Positions 10,576-19,721 of a stretch of DNA of 64,000 nt are shown one piece after another (the stretch's first letter is position 1; each line of letters starts with the position of its first letter). Source of the stretch: Kineosporia corallincola (lineage in GTDB: Bacteria > Actinomycetota > Actinomycetes > Actinomycetales > Kineosporiaceae); NCBI RefSeq assembly GCF_018499875.1, contig NZ_JAHBAY010000004.1:372001-436000 (forward strand), read 5' to 3'. The notes under the pieces were generated by a model that was not told the origin of the DNA, searched no databases, and saw nothing but the letters and a program-made list of their open reading frames with translations. Both the position numbers and the translations under genes were made by a program.

Positions 10576-11435
10576 TGAGCGACGACGTGGTCACCCAGGC
10601 CGGGTGGGAGAACACCCCGCGCAAGGGCTTCTTCACCGATACCAGCGTGTGCATCGGCTGCAAGGCCTGCGAGGTGGCCTGCAAGGAGTGGAACGCGGTG
10701 CCGGAGGACGGCCTGAACTTCACCGGCATGTCCTACGACAACACCGGTGCGCTGGGGGCCGACACCTGGCGGCACGTGGCGTTCATCGAGCAGAAGAAGC
10801 GCCCGGTCGACCTCGGGATGCCTACGGTGGGAACGCCTTCCGCGCAGGCCCAGGAGACCGGTGACGGCATGCGCTGGCTGATGTCGTCCGACGTGTGCAA
10901 GCACTGCACCCACGCGGCCTGCCTCGACGTCTGCCCGACCGGTGCGCTGTTCCGCACCGAGTTCGGCACCGTGGTGGTGCAGCAGGATGTCTGCAACGGC
11001 TGCGGCTACTGCGTGTCGGCCTGCCCCTACGGCGTGATCGACCAGCGCAAGGACGACGGCCGGGTGTTCAAGTGCACGATGTGCTACGACCGGATCGGTG
11101 ACGGGCTAGAACCGGCGTGCGCCAAGGCATGCCCGACCGACTCGATCCAGTACGGCGACCTGGACGTGCTCCGCGCCGCGGCCGACGCCCGGCTGGAAAC
11201 CCTTCACGCGCAGGGGGTTCCGGAGGCCGAGCTGTACGGCCGGGACCCGGACGACGGGGTGGGCGGGAACGGCGCGTTCTTCCTGCTGCTCGACCGGCCA
11301 GAAGTGTACGGCCTGCCGCCCGACCCGGTGGTGACGACCCGCGACCTGCCCTCGATGTGGCGGCACGCCGGAGTGGCCGCGCTCGGCCTGCTGGCCGCGG
11401 CCGGTGCCGCCTTCGCCGCCGGGGCCCGGCGATGA
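10575..11435 (+). CDS. Formate dehydrogenase iron-sulfur subunit (four 4Fe-4S)
   Basis: 286 residues with four Cys clusters: C26/C29/C32/C36 (CIGCKACEVAC), CKHCTHAACLDVC, CNGCGYCVSAC and CTMCYDRIGDGLEPACAKAC, the pattern of FdnH-type electron-transfer subunits. A C-terminal hydrophobic segment (GVAALGLLAAAGAAFAAG) anchors it to the membrane. It passes electrons from the catalytic subunit to the membrane anchor. The start overlaps the catalytic gene by one base, and its stop overlaps the next start as ATGA. Confidence 0.93.
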   Translation: MSDDVVTQAGWENTPRKGFFTDTSVCIGCKACEVACKEWNAVPEDGLNFTGMSYDNTGALGADTWRHVAFIEQKKRPVDLGMPTVGTPSAQAQETGDGMRWLMSSDVCKHCTHAACLDVCPTGALFRTEFGTVVVQQDVCNGCGYCVSACPYGVIDQRKDDGRVFKCTMCYDRIGDGLEPACAKACPTDSIQYGDLDVLRAAADARLETLHAQGVPEAELYGRDPDDGVGGNGAFFLLLDRPEVYGLPPDPVVTTRDLPSMWRHAGVAALGLLAAAGAAFAAGARR

Positions 11436-12406
11436 GCCCGCGCCGGGGTGAGCGGCTGATGGTGCCGAAGGCCTCGTTCGAGTCGTACTACGGCAGGCCG
11501 ATCCTCAAGGACATCACCTGGTCGGCCACCGACATCGCCGGCTACCTGTTCCTCGGAGGCATGGCCGGAGCCTCGTCGGTGGTCGGCGCGGGCGCCGCGC
11601 TGACCGGCCGGCCGGACCTGGAGCGCACGGCAAAATACACTGCACTGGGCGGTATCTCGCTGTCGCTGGTGGCTCTGGTGCACGATCTGGGCCGGCCGGA
11701 GCGGTTCGTCAACATGCTCCGGGTGGCCAAGCCGACCTCGCCGATGAGCATGGGCACCTGGCTGCTGACCGGCTACGGGCCGGCGGCCGGGGCCACGGCC
11801 GCGGCACTGGCCACCGGCCTGTTCCCGGCGGCCGGGCGGATCGCCGGCCTGGTGGCGGCCGGGCTCGGGCCGGCCGTCGCGACCTATACCTCGGTGCTGA
11901 TCGCCGACACCGCCGTGCCGGCCTGGCACCAGTCCTACCGCGAGCTGCCCTTCCTGTTCGCCGGTTCCGCCGCGGCGTCGGCGGCCGGGGCCGGGCTGAT
12001 CGGTGCCCCGGCGGCGCAGACCGGGCCGGTACGCCGCCTGGCCCTGGCCGGTGCGGCGGTGGAACTGGCCGCCACGCACCGCATCGAGAACGCGCCGGGC
12101 GTGGTGGCCCGCAGCTTCCACGAGGGCCGAGCCGGAACCCTGCTGCGCGCCGCCCGCGTCCTGACAGCCGGTGGCTCGCTGGGAACCGTTGTGTCGGCAC
12201 GGGTGCCCGGGCGCCCGGGCCGGGCGCTGGCCGCGGTGAGCGGCGCTGCCCTGCTGGCCGGTGCCGCCTGCACGCGTTTCGGGATCTTCGAGGCCGGACG
12301 CAACAGTGTGCGCGATCCGGTGTACACCGTGCAGCCCCAGCGCGAGCGCGCGGCAACGGATCTCGGGTTGCCAGATCCAGAACCGCCCGCGACCGTGAGG
12401 GCATGA
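11432..12406 (+). CDS. NrfD/PsrC-like membrane subunit of the formate dehydrogenase complex
   Basis: 324 residues, mostly hydrophobic, with about eight membrane segments. The N-terminal FESYYGRPILKDITW and the HDLGRPERFVNMLRVAKPTS block are hallmarks of the NrfD/PsrC quinone-reacting anchors found beside actinobacterial formate dehydrogenases. It likely transfers electrons to menaquinone. The start ATG at 11432 overlaps the Fe-S subunit stop by four bases; a longer open frame upstream is only a shadow. Its own stop overlaps the following membrane-protein gene as ATGA. Confidence 0.9.
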   Translation: MSPRRGERLMVPKASFESYYGRPILKDITWSATDIAGYLFLGGMAGASSVVGAGAALTGRPDLERTAKYTALGGISLSLVALVHDLGRPERFVNMLRVAKPTSPMSMGTWLLTGYGPAAGATAAALATGLFPAAGRIAGLVAAGLGPAVATYTSVLIADTAVPAWHQSYRELPFLFAGSAAASAAGAGLIGAPAAQTGPVRRLALAGAAVELAATHRIENAPGVVARSFHEGRAGTLLRAARVLTAGGSLGTVVSARVPGRPGRALAAVSGAALLAGAACTRFGIFEAGRNSVRDPVYTVQPQRERAATDLGLPDPEPPATVRA

Positions 12407-13356
12407 CCTCCGTCGTGAACCGCGGGCTGCTGGCCGGTGCCGCTGGCACCGCCGCGTTGAACGCCGTCGCCCACGTCGGCACCGTTGTGCGCGGCCGGAC
12501 CGCCGACGACCTGCCCGGGCAGGTGGTGGAACGGCTGTCCGATCGGTTCGGAGTGCCGGTGCCCGGCCCGAAATCCGAGCGCTCCAACCGGGTCACCGCG
12601 CTCGGCGCGCTCTCCGGCACGGCCACCGGACTGGCCGTCGGGGTGCTGGCCGCGGCGGCCCGCTCGGCCGGGGTGCGGTTGCCGGCCGCGCTGGAGGCCG
12701 TGGCCGTCGGCGCGGGCGCGATGGCGGCCGCCGACGCCCCGGCGGTGCTGCTCGGCCTGAGCTCGCCGGGCAGCGGGACCGCGGGGGACCGGATCACCCA
12801 CGCCGTCCCCCCTTTGGGCTACGGCATCGCCGCGGTCGCCGTTCTGCGGGCCACGGAGAACCAGGACCACCCGGTCGAACCGGCCACCACTCGTCTGGTT
12901 CTGCGCTCCGCCGTCCTGGGAGTGGCCGCCGGGAGCCGCAGTTCGCTCGGTTCGGCGGCACCCCGGCTGCGCTCCGCCGGTTCCCGGTCGGCCCGGCTGG
13001 GCGCGCTGGCCGGCGTGGCCTCGGAGCTGGCACTCGACAAGATGCCCTTCGCCCCGCCCCGCACCAGCCGCCCGGAGGTCGCGGTCCGGCTGTTCGGCGC
13101 CGTCACCGGTGCCGCCGCCCTGTCCCGCGGGGAGCGGCGCAACCTGGCCCTGCCCGCGCTGGCCGCCGTGGCCGGTGCCGCCCTGGGCACCTGGGCCGGA
13201 GCCGGCTGGCGGCAGTGGGCGTCCACCCGGATGCCCGGCTGGCAGGCGGGCCTGATCGAAGACGTCACGGCGCTGGCACTGGCGCTGGCGGTCTCGAGGG
13301 ACGCCTCGGGGGACACCTCTGGAGACACATCGGGAGACACCGGGGGAGAACACTGA
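12403..13356 (+). CDS. Membrane protein of unknown function, fourth gene of the fdh operon
   Basis: 317 residues, Ala/Gly-rich, with several weak hydrophobic helices and no recognised domain. The C-terminus holds a short SGDT repeat (about 305-315). The start overlaps the NrfD-like gene by four bases (ATGA), so it is translated with the formate dehydrogenase. It may be an assembly or membrane factor for that complex, or just a passenger; nothing in the sequence decides. Weak similarity between its two halves is possible but not clear by eye. Confidence 0.75.
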   Translation: MTSVVNRGLLAGAAGTAALNAVAHVGTVVRGRTADDLPGQVVERLSDRFGVPVPGPKSERSNRVTALGALSGTATGLAVGVLAAAARSAGVRLPAALEAVAVGAGAMAAADAPAVLLGLSSPGSGTAGDRITHAVPPLGYGIAAVAVLRATENQDHPVEPATTRLVLRSAVLGVAAGSRSSLGSAAPRLRSAGSRSARLGALAGVASELALDKMPFAPPRTSRPEVAVRLFGAVTGAAALSRGERRNLALPALAAVAGAALGTWAGAGWRQWASTRMPGWQAGLIEDVTALALALAVSRDASGDTSGDTSGDTGGEH

Positions 13357-13381
13357 TCATCAGCTCATAAGCTTCGCCCTC

Positions 13382-14833
13382 ATGAGCTGGGACCAGGTGA
13401 TGACGTCGGGGTTCCTCGTCGTCGAGTACGCGATGAAGTTCTTCGCGGTGGGGACCGTGCCGGAGAACCGACGGCCCTCCTCGTCGTCGGCCTGGCTGCT
13501 GCTGATCCTGTTCCTGCCGTTCGTCGGCTTCCCGCTGTACTGGCTGATGGGGAGCCCGTACGTGCACGGACGACGACGGCAGGTCCAGGCACAGGCCAAC
13601 CACATCCTGGCCGAGCGGTCCTCGCACCTGCCGCTGGTGCCGGAGGGGGTGGACCCCTCGCCCGCGCTGACCGGCCTGCTCCGCCAGAACCGGCAGCTGA
13701 CCGGCATGCCGTGCGTGGACGGGCGGGTGCACGCCCTGCACGACGACCCGGACGAGACCTTCGGGGCGATGGCGGCCGCGATCGACACCGCCCGCTACTA
13801 CGTGAACGTCGAGTTCTACATCATGAGCTGGGACGCCACGACCGACCGGTTCTTCACCTCGCTGAAGGACGCGGTGGCCCGGGGCGTCACCGTGCGGCTG
13901 CTGCTCGACCACCTGGGATCGCGGAAGTACGCGGACTGGGAGGGTTTCCAGAAACGCCTCACCCTGGCCGGGATCGACTGGCACCTGATGATGCCGATCA
14001 AGCCGCTCGAGGGCCGCTGGCGCCGGCCCGACCTGCGCAACCACCGCAAGCTGCTGGTGGTCGACGGTGACGTGGCCTTCGTCGGCTCGCACAACGTGAT
14101 CGGCCCGCACTACGGCAGCGAGACCAACACCCGGATCGGCCGGGCCTGGCACGACCTGTCGGTGGAGCTGCGCGGCGAGGTGGTGTTCGGGGTGGAGGCG
14201 GTGTTCGCCACCGACTGGTTCATCGAGACCGGGCAGATGCTCCAGGCCCGCAAGCCCGTGCAGGACCCGGTCGACCCGGGCGAGTGCGCGCTCCAGATCA
14301 TCCCGTCCGGCCCGGGTTTCCCGACCGAGCCGAACCTGCGGATGTTCGTGTCGCTGATCCACATGGCCAACCGCAAGATTGCGATCACCAGCCCCTACTT
14401 CGTGCCGGACGAGTCGCTGCTGGCGGCCATCACCACCGCCGCCTACCGGGGCGTGGAGGTGGAGCTGTTCGTCGGTGAGGAGGCGGACCAGTTCCTCGTC
14501 GGCCACGCCCAGCGCTCCTACTACCGCACGCTGCTGGAGGCCGGGGTGCGCATCCACCGTTATCCGGCCCCGGCCGTGCTGCACGCCAAGTACCTGACGG
14601 TGGACGACGAGGTGGGCGTGATCGGCTCGTCGAACATGGACTTCCGCTCGTTCGCGCTCACCTACGAGGTCACTCTGCTGGGCTTCGGCGGCGATCTGGT
14701 GAAGCGGCTCCAGGCCAACGACGAGCTGTACCGCTCGGTGTCCCGGGAGCTGACCCTCCAGGAGTGGGAACGCGAGCCGTGGCGGCGGCGCTACCTGGAC
14801 AACGTCTGCCGGCTGACGGCGGCACTGATGTAG
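13382..14833 (+). CDS. cls: Cardiolipin synthase (phospholipase D superfamily)
   Basis: 483 residues. Two N-terminal membrane segments (the second SSAWLLLILFLPFVGFPLYW) precede two PLD catalytic HKD motifs: H221-x-K223 in NHRKLLVVDGDVAFVGSHN and H401-x-K403 in HAKYLTVDDEVGVIGSSNMD. The length fits bacterial ClsA-type enzymes, which condense two phosphatidylglycerols into cardiolipin and glycerol at the inner membrane. It begins 26 bases after the fdh operon's last gene and could be read through from it. Confidence 0.93.
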   Translation: MSWDQVMTSGFLVVEYAMKFFAVGTVPENRRPSSSSAWLLLILFLPFVGFPLYWLMGSPYVHGRRRQVQAQANHILAERSSHLPLVPEGVDPSPALTGLLRQNRQLTGMPCVDGRVHALHDDPDETFGAMAAAIDTARYYVNVEFYIMSWDATTDRFFTSLKDAVARGVTVRLLLDHLGSRKYADWEGFQKRLTLAGIDWHLMMPIKPLEGRWRRPDLRNHRKLLVVDGDVAFVGSHNVIGPHYGSETNTRIGRAWHDLSVELRGEVVFGVEAVFATDWFIETGQMLQARKPVQDPVDPGECALQIIPSGPGFPTEPNLRMFVSLIHMANRKIAITSPYFVPDESLLAAITTAAYRGVEVELFVGEEADQFLVGHAQRSYYRTLLEAGVRIHRYPAPAVLHAKYLTVDDEVGVIGSSNMDFRSFALTYEVTLLGFGGDLVKRLQANDELYRSVSRELTLQEWEREPWRRRYLDNVCRLTAALM

Positions 14834-14953
14834 CCACGGATGCAGAAGTCCCGTGGACCAAGCGTGTCCGGTTGGGCCGACTGGGTGATCACCCTTACAA
14901 CACAGGGTGACGATCTCGATACTTGAGAGTCATCAACCAGTTTGGAAGGGCCC

Positions 14954-16096
14954 ATGTCGCTGACCGCTCGGATCCCGGCCGCCGCCCGGCGGGTCGTGGT
15001 CGTCGTCGCGGCCGAGCTCGCGGTCACGCTGCTCGCCTGGACGGTGCTGAACGCGCTCGGCCTGCACCAGACGGCGCTGCCGGTGATCCTCGGGGTCTGG
15101 AGCGCCGTCTTCCTGCTCTCCAGCCTGCCCGTGCAGGAGTGGCTGACCCGGCGCTCCGGCAGCGGCGGCGAGTCCGCCAACCTGCTGATCGTCGGCGTCG
15201 CCGTCTGGGTGGCGATGATGACCACCACCGAGCTGCCCAGCCTCTACCCGGTGGTGATCGGCGCGCTCGCGGCCGAGACGGCCCAGCGGGACTGGTCCAC
15301 CCGCACCGCGGCCGTCGGCATGCTGCTGCTGTTCGGCGGAACCGGCCTGGCCCAGCTGGGGGTTCACGAGCACTGGATCTACAGCAAGATCCCGGCCTGG
15401 CCGTCCGACCACATCGCCGTGGTGCTGCTCGCCGTCGGCGGTGTGGTGCTGGTGCGGGGCGTGGTGCTGGCCCGGATGTCGGCGTCCACCCGCGCCGCCC
15501 TGGCCCAGGAACAGCGGCTGCGGCACGAGGAGCTGCGGCACGCCGCCACCCACGACCCGCTCACCGGGCTGCTCAGCCGGCGCGGTCTCGACCCGGTGCT
15601 GTCGGCGGCGGTCGGGGCGGCCCGCCCGGGGCACGGTGTCGCGGTGATGTTCCTCGACCTGGACGGCTTCAAGGCCGTCAACGACTCGCACGGGCACGGT
15701 GTGGGCGACGAGCTGCTGGTGGCGGCCGCGGTCCGGTTCGCCGACGCGCTCGGGCCGGGCGGGGCACTGGCCCGGATGGGTGGTGACGAGTTCGTGGCGG
15801 TGCTCGACGGCGTCCCCTCGGCCGCTGTCGCCGCCCACCGGCTGAGCCAGGTGCAGGCCGCGCTGGAGCGTCCGTTCGCGCTGCGCTCGGACTCCGGCCA
15901 GGAGCTCCAGCTGCGGGTGGGCGCCAGCGGGGGACTGGCCTGGGCCGGGCGGCAGGCCGATCCGGAGGCGCTGATGCGCGAGGCGGACCGGGCGATGTAC
16001 CGGAACAAGCACCTGCGCAAGGGCGAGCGGCGCCGGGCCGGGGTGGACGTGGACGGCGTGCCCGGAGTGACGGGCTCACGCCTGCGCGTCGGCTGA
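14954..16096 (+). CDS. Membrane diguanylate cyclase (GGDEF)
   Basis: 380 residues. The first about 175 hold five or six membrane helices without a recognised sensor family. The GGDEF domain then starts at HDPLTGLLSRRGLDPVL, with an intact GGDEF at 276-280, so it should make cyclic di-GMP from two GTP. No RxxD inhibitory site is obvious five residues upstream. I chose ATG 14954 because GGAAGG precedes it; a TTG at 14942 is less likely. It overlaps the convergent gene by 21 bases. Confidence 0.9.
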   Translation: MSLTARIPAAARRVVVVVAAELAVTLLAWTVLNALGLHQTALPVILGVWSAVFLLSSLPVQEWLTRRSGSGGESANLLIVGVAVWVAMMTTTELPSLYPVVIGALAAETAQRDWSTRTAAVGMLLLFGGTGLAQLGVHEHWIYSKIPAWPSDHIAVVLLAVGGVVLVRGVVLARMSASTRAALAQEQRLRHEELRHAATHDPLTGLLSRRGLDPVLSAAVGAARPGHGVAVMFLDLDGFKAVNDSHGHGVGDELLVAAAVRFADALGPGGALARMGGDEFVAVLDGVPSAAVAAHRLSQVQAALERPFALRSDSGQELQLRVGASGGLAWAGRQADPEALMREADRAMYRNKHLRKGERRRAGVDVDGVPGVTGSRLRVG

Positions 16097-16555
16097 CCGG
16101 CGTTCGAGCGCGGTCAGGATCCCGGACAGGCGGCGCAACCGGGACTCGTCGTGCCGCCGCGCCCGGGTCGTCTCCTCCCGCACCAGGTGCAGCAACTGCC
16201 GGGCCTCCATGATGCGGCGGGCCCGGTGCCCGGCGCAGCCGTCGGTGAGGTCGAGCAGCAGCCGGTCCAGGTCGAGCAGGGCCGGCCAGGCATCGTCACC
16301 CGACCCGTGGGTCTGGTCGTGCCGCGCGTCGTCGAGCAGGTTGCGCACCTGGGCGAGCAGGTGCGGCTGATCCGGCCGGTCGGTGGTCAGCGTGCGGTGC
16401 AGCAGGTGCTCGGCCAGTTCCAGCCGGGGGTCGAAGTGCGCCTCCTGCCCCGGGTCGGGAGCCAGGCCGCGCTCCGCGCCCCGGGGGCGCCGCTGCGGTC
16501 CGGCGCCGCGCACCGACGGCGTGGACACCAGATTGCCCGCGTTGCGCCGGGTCAC
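16076..16555 (-). CDS. Unknown 159-residue protein, partner of the HExxxH protein
   Basis: No family recognised. The first about 40 residues are Arg/Gly/Pro-rich and probably disordered; the rest is helical with many Leu, Asp, Arg and His (for example LLDLDRLLLDLTDGCAGHRA). There is no signal peptide or membrane segment. It starts with GTG at 16555, overlapping the stop of the upstream gene as GTGA, so the two are translated together. The C-terminus overlaps the convergent GGDEF gene. Confidence 0.7.
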   Translation of the reverse strand: MTRRNAGNLVSTPSVRGAGPQRRPRGAERGLAPDPGQEAHFDPRLELAEHLLHRTLTTDRPDQPHLLAQVRNLLDDARHDQTHGSGDDAWPALLDLDRLLLDLTDGCAGHRARRIMEARQLLHLVREETTRARRHDESRLRRLSGILTALERRSADAQA

Positions 16556-17763
16556 GCGGGCTCCTCCGGGTCGAGCGACTGGTCGGGTACCGGATCGGGG
16601 CCGGCACCGGGCCCGACGCCGGCGGCCTCCAGTAGCGGCTCCAGCGGCCCCGACGGCTGCTCCAGGTAGTCGCGCAGGGCCCGGGCCATGGCCGGGCGAC
16701 GCGGAGACATGGCGGTGACGAACAGGTCTTTGTCGGCCATGCTCAGGCCCCCGTCGTAGATGTTCAGCCGCGCGGCGAGACCGGCCACCCGCAGCCGCAC
16801 CTGCGACCGCTCCAGCCGGTCGTCGTGCGTGCACCACCAGCTGACCAGCCGGCGGGCCATCAGATGGCCGGTACCCCGGGCCGCGGCGGCGATCGGTGTT
16901 CCGTCGTCCGTCGTTCCCGATCGCGAACCGGGCGTCAGAGCATGCCGTCTCAGGCCGTGCTCCAGCGACGGCCCGGCGGCGCGGGGCAGCAGCGCGCCGT
17001 GGGCGGCCTCGAAGAACACCAGGGCGGCCCAGTCCATGAAACCGGCGTTGAACACCCCGGTGTCGTGATCGCCGCGAGGCCGGGTGGGCACGTGCGCGAA
17101 GAACTCGTGGATCAGGATCTGCGGCAGCGACAGGAACGCCTCCGGCCCGAAATGCCCGGCCTGGGCGCGAACCCGCACCAGCACGTCGCGGCGGCCGAAC
17201 ACCTGGGTACGCCCGTCGGCGGTGTAGGGATGCGGTGTCGGGCCGTCACCCGTGCGGCTCAGCTGCCAGCTCACCCGCGGCCACTCGTCGTGCAGCGGCT
17301 CGCCCAGCGCATGTTCGTAGAACAGCCGCACCCGCTCGCAGACCCGTTCCAGCAGAGCCGCGATCGGGTCGGCCGGCTGCTCCCAGTCGATGGCGGTGAG
17401 GTCGAGCTGGAGGGACCGGTAGAACTCGACGCCGGCCGGGTCCAGCGCGGCGGAGTTCACGATCAGGTCGATCTGCTTGCTCAGTGCGTCGCGCAGCCGA
17501 TGCAGCAGATCGGTGGGCGGCCCCACCAGGTGGCGCGGCGGCCGGGCCCCGAACTGGAGGGTGGCCAGCAACGCCCGGCACTCCGCGTCGTGCTCGCGAC
17601 CGAGGAGCTCACCCAGCCGGTCCTGCCAGAGGCCGAGCACGATGCCCCGTGCCCGGATGCTCTCCACCAGCCCGTCCGGATCGGCCGCCGGTAGCTGACG
17701 CAACTTCTCGTCGTGCCGCACCCGCTGCGTCACGACGGCCGGCTGTCGCGGCCACTCCTGCAT
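16552..17763 (-). CDS. Unknown protein with a possible metalloprotease motif (HExxxH)
   Basis: 403 residues, no membrane segment. Around 214-225 it reads ILIHEFFAHVP, giving H219, E220 and H224, with a possible third ligand at E252 (VFFEAAHG). This resembles a zinc-peptidase helix but has three rather than two residues between HE and H, so catalysis is only a guess. The N-terminal 180 residues are helical and hydrophilic. I chose ATG 17763 (GGGGG about ten bases ahead); open frame further upstream is poor. It is the first gene of a two-gene unit with the 159-residue protein. Confidence 0.72.
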   Translation of the reverse strand: MQEWPRQPAVVTQRVRHDEKLRQLPAADPDGLVESIRARGIVLGLWQDRLGELLGREHDAECRALLATLQFGARPPRHLVGPPTDLLHRLRDALSKQIDLIVNSAALDPAGVEFYRSLQLDLTAIDWEQPADPIAALLERVCERVRLFYEHALGEPLHDEWPRVSWQLSRTGDGPTPHPYTADGRTQVFGRRDVLVRVRAQAGHFGPEAFLSLPQILIHEFFAHVPTRPRGDHDTGVFNAGFMDWAALVFFEAAHGALLPRAAGPSLEHGLRRHALTPGSRSGTTDDGTPIAAAARGTGHLMARRLVSWWCTHDDRLERSQVRLRVAGLAARLNIYDGGLSMADKDLFVTAMSPRRPAMARALRDYLEQPSGPLEPLLEAAGVGPGAGPDPVPDQSLDPEEPA

Positions 17764-17963
17764 GGCGTCACAACCCCCGTACGCGGACCGCCCTTGCTCA
17801 GCAACAACTTTAGGACGTCGATGAGCACGTGGGCGGCGCCGCGCCGCGCACCGGATCAGCCGTCGGCACGAAGCACCCGTTACCGGGGCACACCGCCGTG
17901 CGGACGGCGCCCGCCCACGGATGCCCCGATCGGAGTAGTGCCACCGGCCGGGGATCCGGGGGA

Positions 17964-18305
17964 TCAGGCGTTCTGGCCCTCCCACTCGGCCACGAGCTTC
18001 TTCGGGGCCTTCTGCCGCCAGGCGGAGATCAGCAGCTCGTTCACCACGGTGGGGTCGGTGCCGGCGAGCGTCACCTTCACACCGTCGAGTTTCTGCCCCC
18101 ACCACAGCTCTTCGCAGGTGTCCGGTGCCTCGGAGACCGCGTCGTGCACGTGGTCCTCCGGCACGAACACGTGCAGTTGGTCGCGTTCTGGGGTCAGGGT
18201 GGCAAAGATGCTGCCCCGCACGCGAAATGACGTCATCGAGAAGTGCGGCTGCTCGCGGGTCTCGGGCAGGCCGAGCGCGATCGCGCGAACCTCGATCTCA
18301 TCCAT
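17964..18305 (-). CDS. MmcQ/YjbR family protein
   Basis: 113 residues matching the small YjbR/MmcQ fold: MDEIEVRAIALGLPETREQP at the start, then SFRVRGSIFATLTPE, and WGQKLDGVKVTL towards the end, followed by ELLISAWRQKAPKKL. These are single-domain cytoplasmic proteins with a double-wing fold sometimes thought to bind DNA; their role is not established. ATG 18305 has GGAGGG about eleven bases upstream. Neighbours give no further clue. Confidence 0.85.
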   Translation of the reverse strand: MDEIEVRAIALGLPETREQPHFSMTSFRVRGSIFATLTPERDQLHVFVPEDHVHDAVSEAPDTCEELWWGQKLDGVKVTLAGTDPTVVNELLISAWRQKAPKKLVAEWEGQNA

Positions 18306-18397
18306 GGTCGTTTTTCCCTCCCGACCGGCGGATCCGGATAGCTGCATCAGCGTACTCCGCCGTCTTTACTGACGGGTGGGTAGGGGTGGAACGACGA

Positions 18398-18464
18398 AGT
18401 GCCCGGCCGGTGAACACGCGGCCGGGCACTCCGGGAACGTCAGCTCCTCGACCCAGAGCTGACG
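18398..18464 (-). terminator. Two tandem hairpins downstream of the XRE/DUF397 unit
   Basis: Arms 18398-18409 and 18419-18430 form a perfect 12-bp stem with a 9-base loop. Arms 18438-18446 and 18456-18464 form a second 9-bp stem, also with a 9-base loop. No T-run follows. They lie just after the DUF397 stop (18528) in the minus direction and before the YjbR start, so they probably end that transcript. The factor dependence is unknown. Confidence 0.6.
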
Positions 18465-18527
18465 GCCGGGCGGCGAATCAGGTTCGGCGGCTGTTTCTTA
18501 CCGGCACCAGCTGATCTCGCAGAGTGA

Positions 18528-18740
18528 TCAGTGGGTCAGGTGGTCCAGCTCGCCGGTCTTCGCGCCGGCGATCCAGTCGGCGAAGCCGGTCGGTGCCAGA
18601 CGCAGAATCGGGCCCTGGCCGAGCTGCTTCGTGTCGCGCACCTCGACTGCGGCGGCGTGCTGCCGCATTTCGACGCACGATCCGTTGGCACTGGACCGGG
18701 CGGACTTGATCCATGTGGTCGGGTCGGGGGTGGTGCTCAT
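18528..18740 (-). CDS. DUF397 protein
   Basis: 70 residues with the DUF397 pattern: TTWIKSARSSANGSCVEM, then VRDTKQLGQGPILRL and a closing W in GFADWIAG. These small proteins accompany WhiJ-type XRE regulators in actinomycetes, where the pairs influence development and secondary metabolism and have been compared to toxin-antitoxin pairs. The ATG overlaps the XRE stop by four bases, so it is translated with it. Confidence 0.9.
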   Translation of the reverse strand: MSTTPDPTTWIKSARSSANGSCVEMRQHAAAVEVRDTKQLGQGPILRLAPTGFADWIAGAKTGELDHLTH

Positions 18741-19576
18741 CTCACGAACTCCTTCACTGGGATGGAAGTGCCGTACAGTTCGCCGAAAATCTTCCTGTAC
18801 TCGGCCAGTTCGCGCGCTGTCTCCATGTAGCGCGAGTCCAAGTGGCTTTCCGTGTAGACGACGGCAGGATCGGCCGCGTCGGGGAAATCCAGCATGGTGA
18901 ACACACCGCCTGCGATCCACGGGTGAGGGCCGACGGAGAACGGGCGGACCCGGATATCGATCTCGTTGCTCAGTTCCACGAGATGCCCGATCTGATCCCG
19001 CATGACGTCGTCCGAGCCGACGACGTACCGCAATGCGGACTCCCCGAGAACGATCCGTATGTCGCAGTGCGGATCGCTGGACATTAGCACGCGCTGGCGT
19101 TCGAGTCGGAATTTAAGCCGCTTTCGGCGAACCTCGTCACTCACGTCGGGCAGGGTCCCGAGAATAGCCAGGGCATAAGCCGGCGTCTGCAACAGGCCGT
19201 GCACCAGATCGCCGTCCCAGGCTCGCATTTCGCTGCACGCGGCCTCGAGATCGGCAAGAAGTCCCAGGTCACCGGAAACTACATCACGGTAACTGTCCAC
19301 AATGCCCGGTTTGAGGGCACTTCGGCTGAGATGAATCAATTCTTCCGTCTGCGGAAAGGGAATGTCATAAATTCTCGACAGTTCCCGAATGTCACCAGGT
19401 TTGGCGAGAGTTCTCCCGGATTCAATCCGGTAGATCTTCGTGTGGTGCACCAAGAGTGCAGCAGCGGCGTCTTCCTGGGTCTTGCGCGCGCGTTCTCGCC
19501 ATCCTTTTAAACGCTGCCCCACCCGTCTTTGCGCAAGAGACGGAGGTCGTTCGTGCTTCCCTGCTTCGGTGGCCAT
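18737..19576 (-). CDS. XRE-family regulator with DUF5753 (WhiJ-like)
   Basis: 279 residues. An N-terminal helix-turn-helix (about 18-72: LKGWRERARKTQEDAAAALL, then HHTKIYRIESGRTLAKPGDI) is followed by a DUF5753 domain (about 100-270), the fold shared by WhiJ-like regulators. The second ATG at 19576 is preferred over 19585 because GAGGGG then sits nine bases ahead. The gene overlaps DUF397 downstream and is divergent from two small CxxC proteins, so it may control all three; that is inference. Confidence 0.9.
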   Translation of the reverse strand: MATEAGKHERPPSLAQRRVGQRLKGWRERARKTQEDAAAALLVHHTKIYRIESGRTLAKPGDIRELSRIYDIPFPQTEELIHLSRSALKPGIVDSYRDVVSGDLGLLADLEAACSEMRAWDGDLVHGLLQTPAYALAILGTLPDVSDEVRRKRLKFRLERQRVLMSSDPHCDIRIVLGESALRYVVGSDDVMRDQIGHLVELSNEIDIRVRPFSVGPHPWIAGGVFTMLDFPDAADPAVVYTESHLDSRYMETARELAEYRKIFGELYGTSIPVKEFVR

Positions 19577-19721
19577 ACCGCGCATCCCCTCGTGGTCAGC
19601 CTGCTTTTAAACCCTTCCCCGTGGCCGCTGCATCGCATTGCCTGCAATCGAGAGCCTGCATTCAACAGCCTGTGAGATGCAGGGTTGCACAGAACATGCC
19701 CCCTTCGCCACCTTGGGTGAC

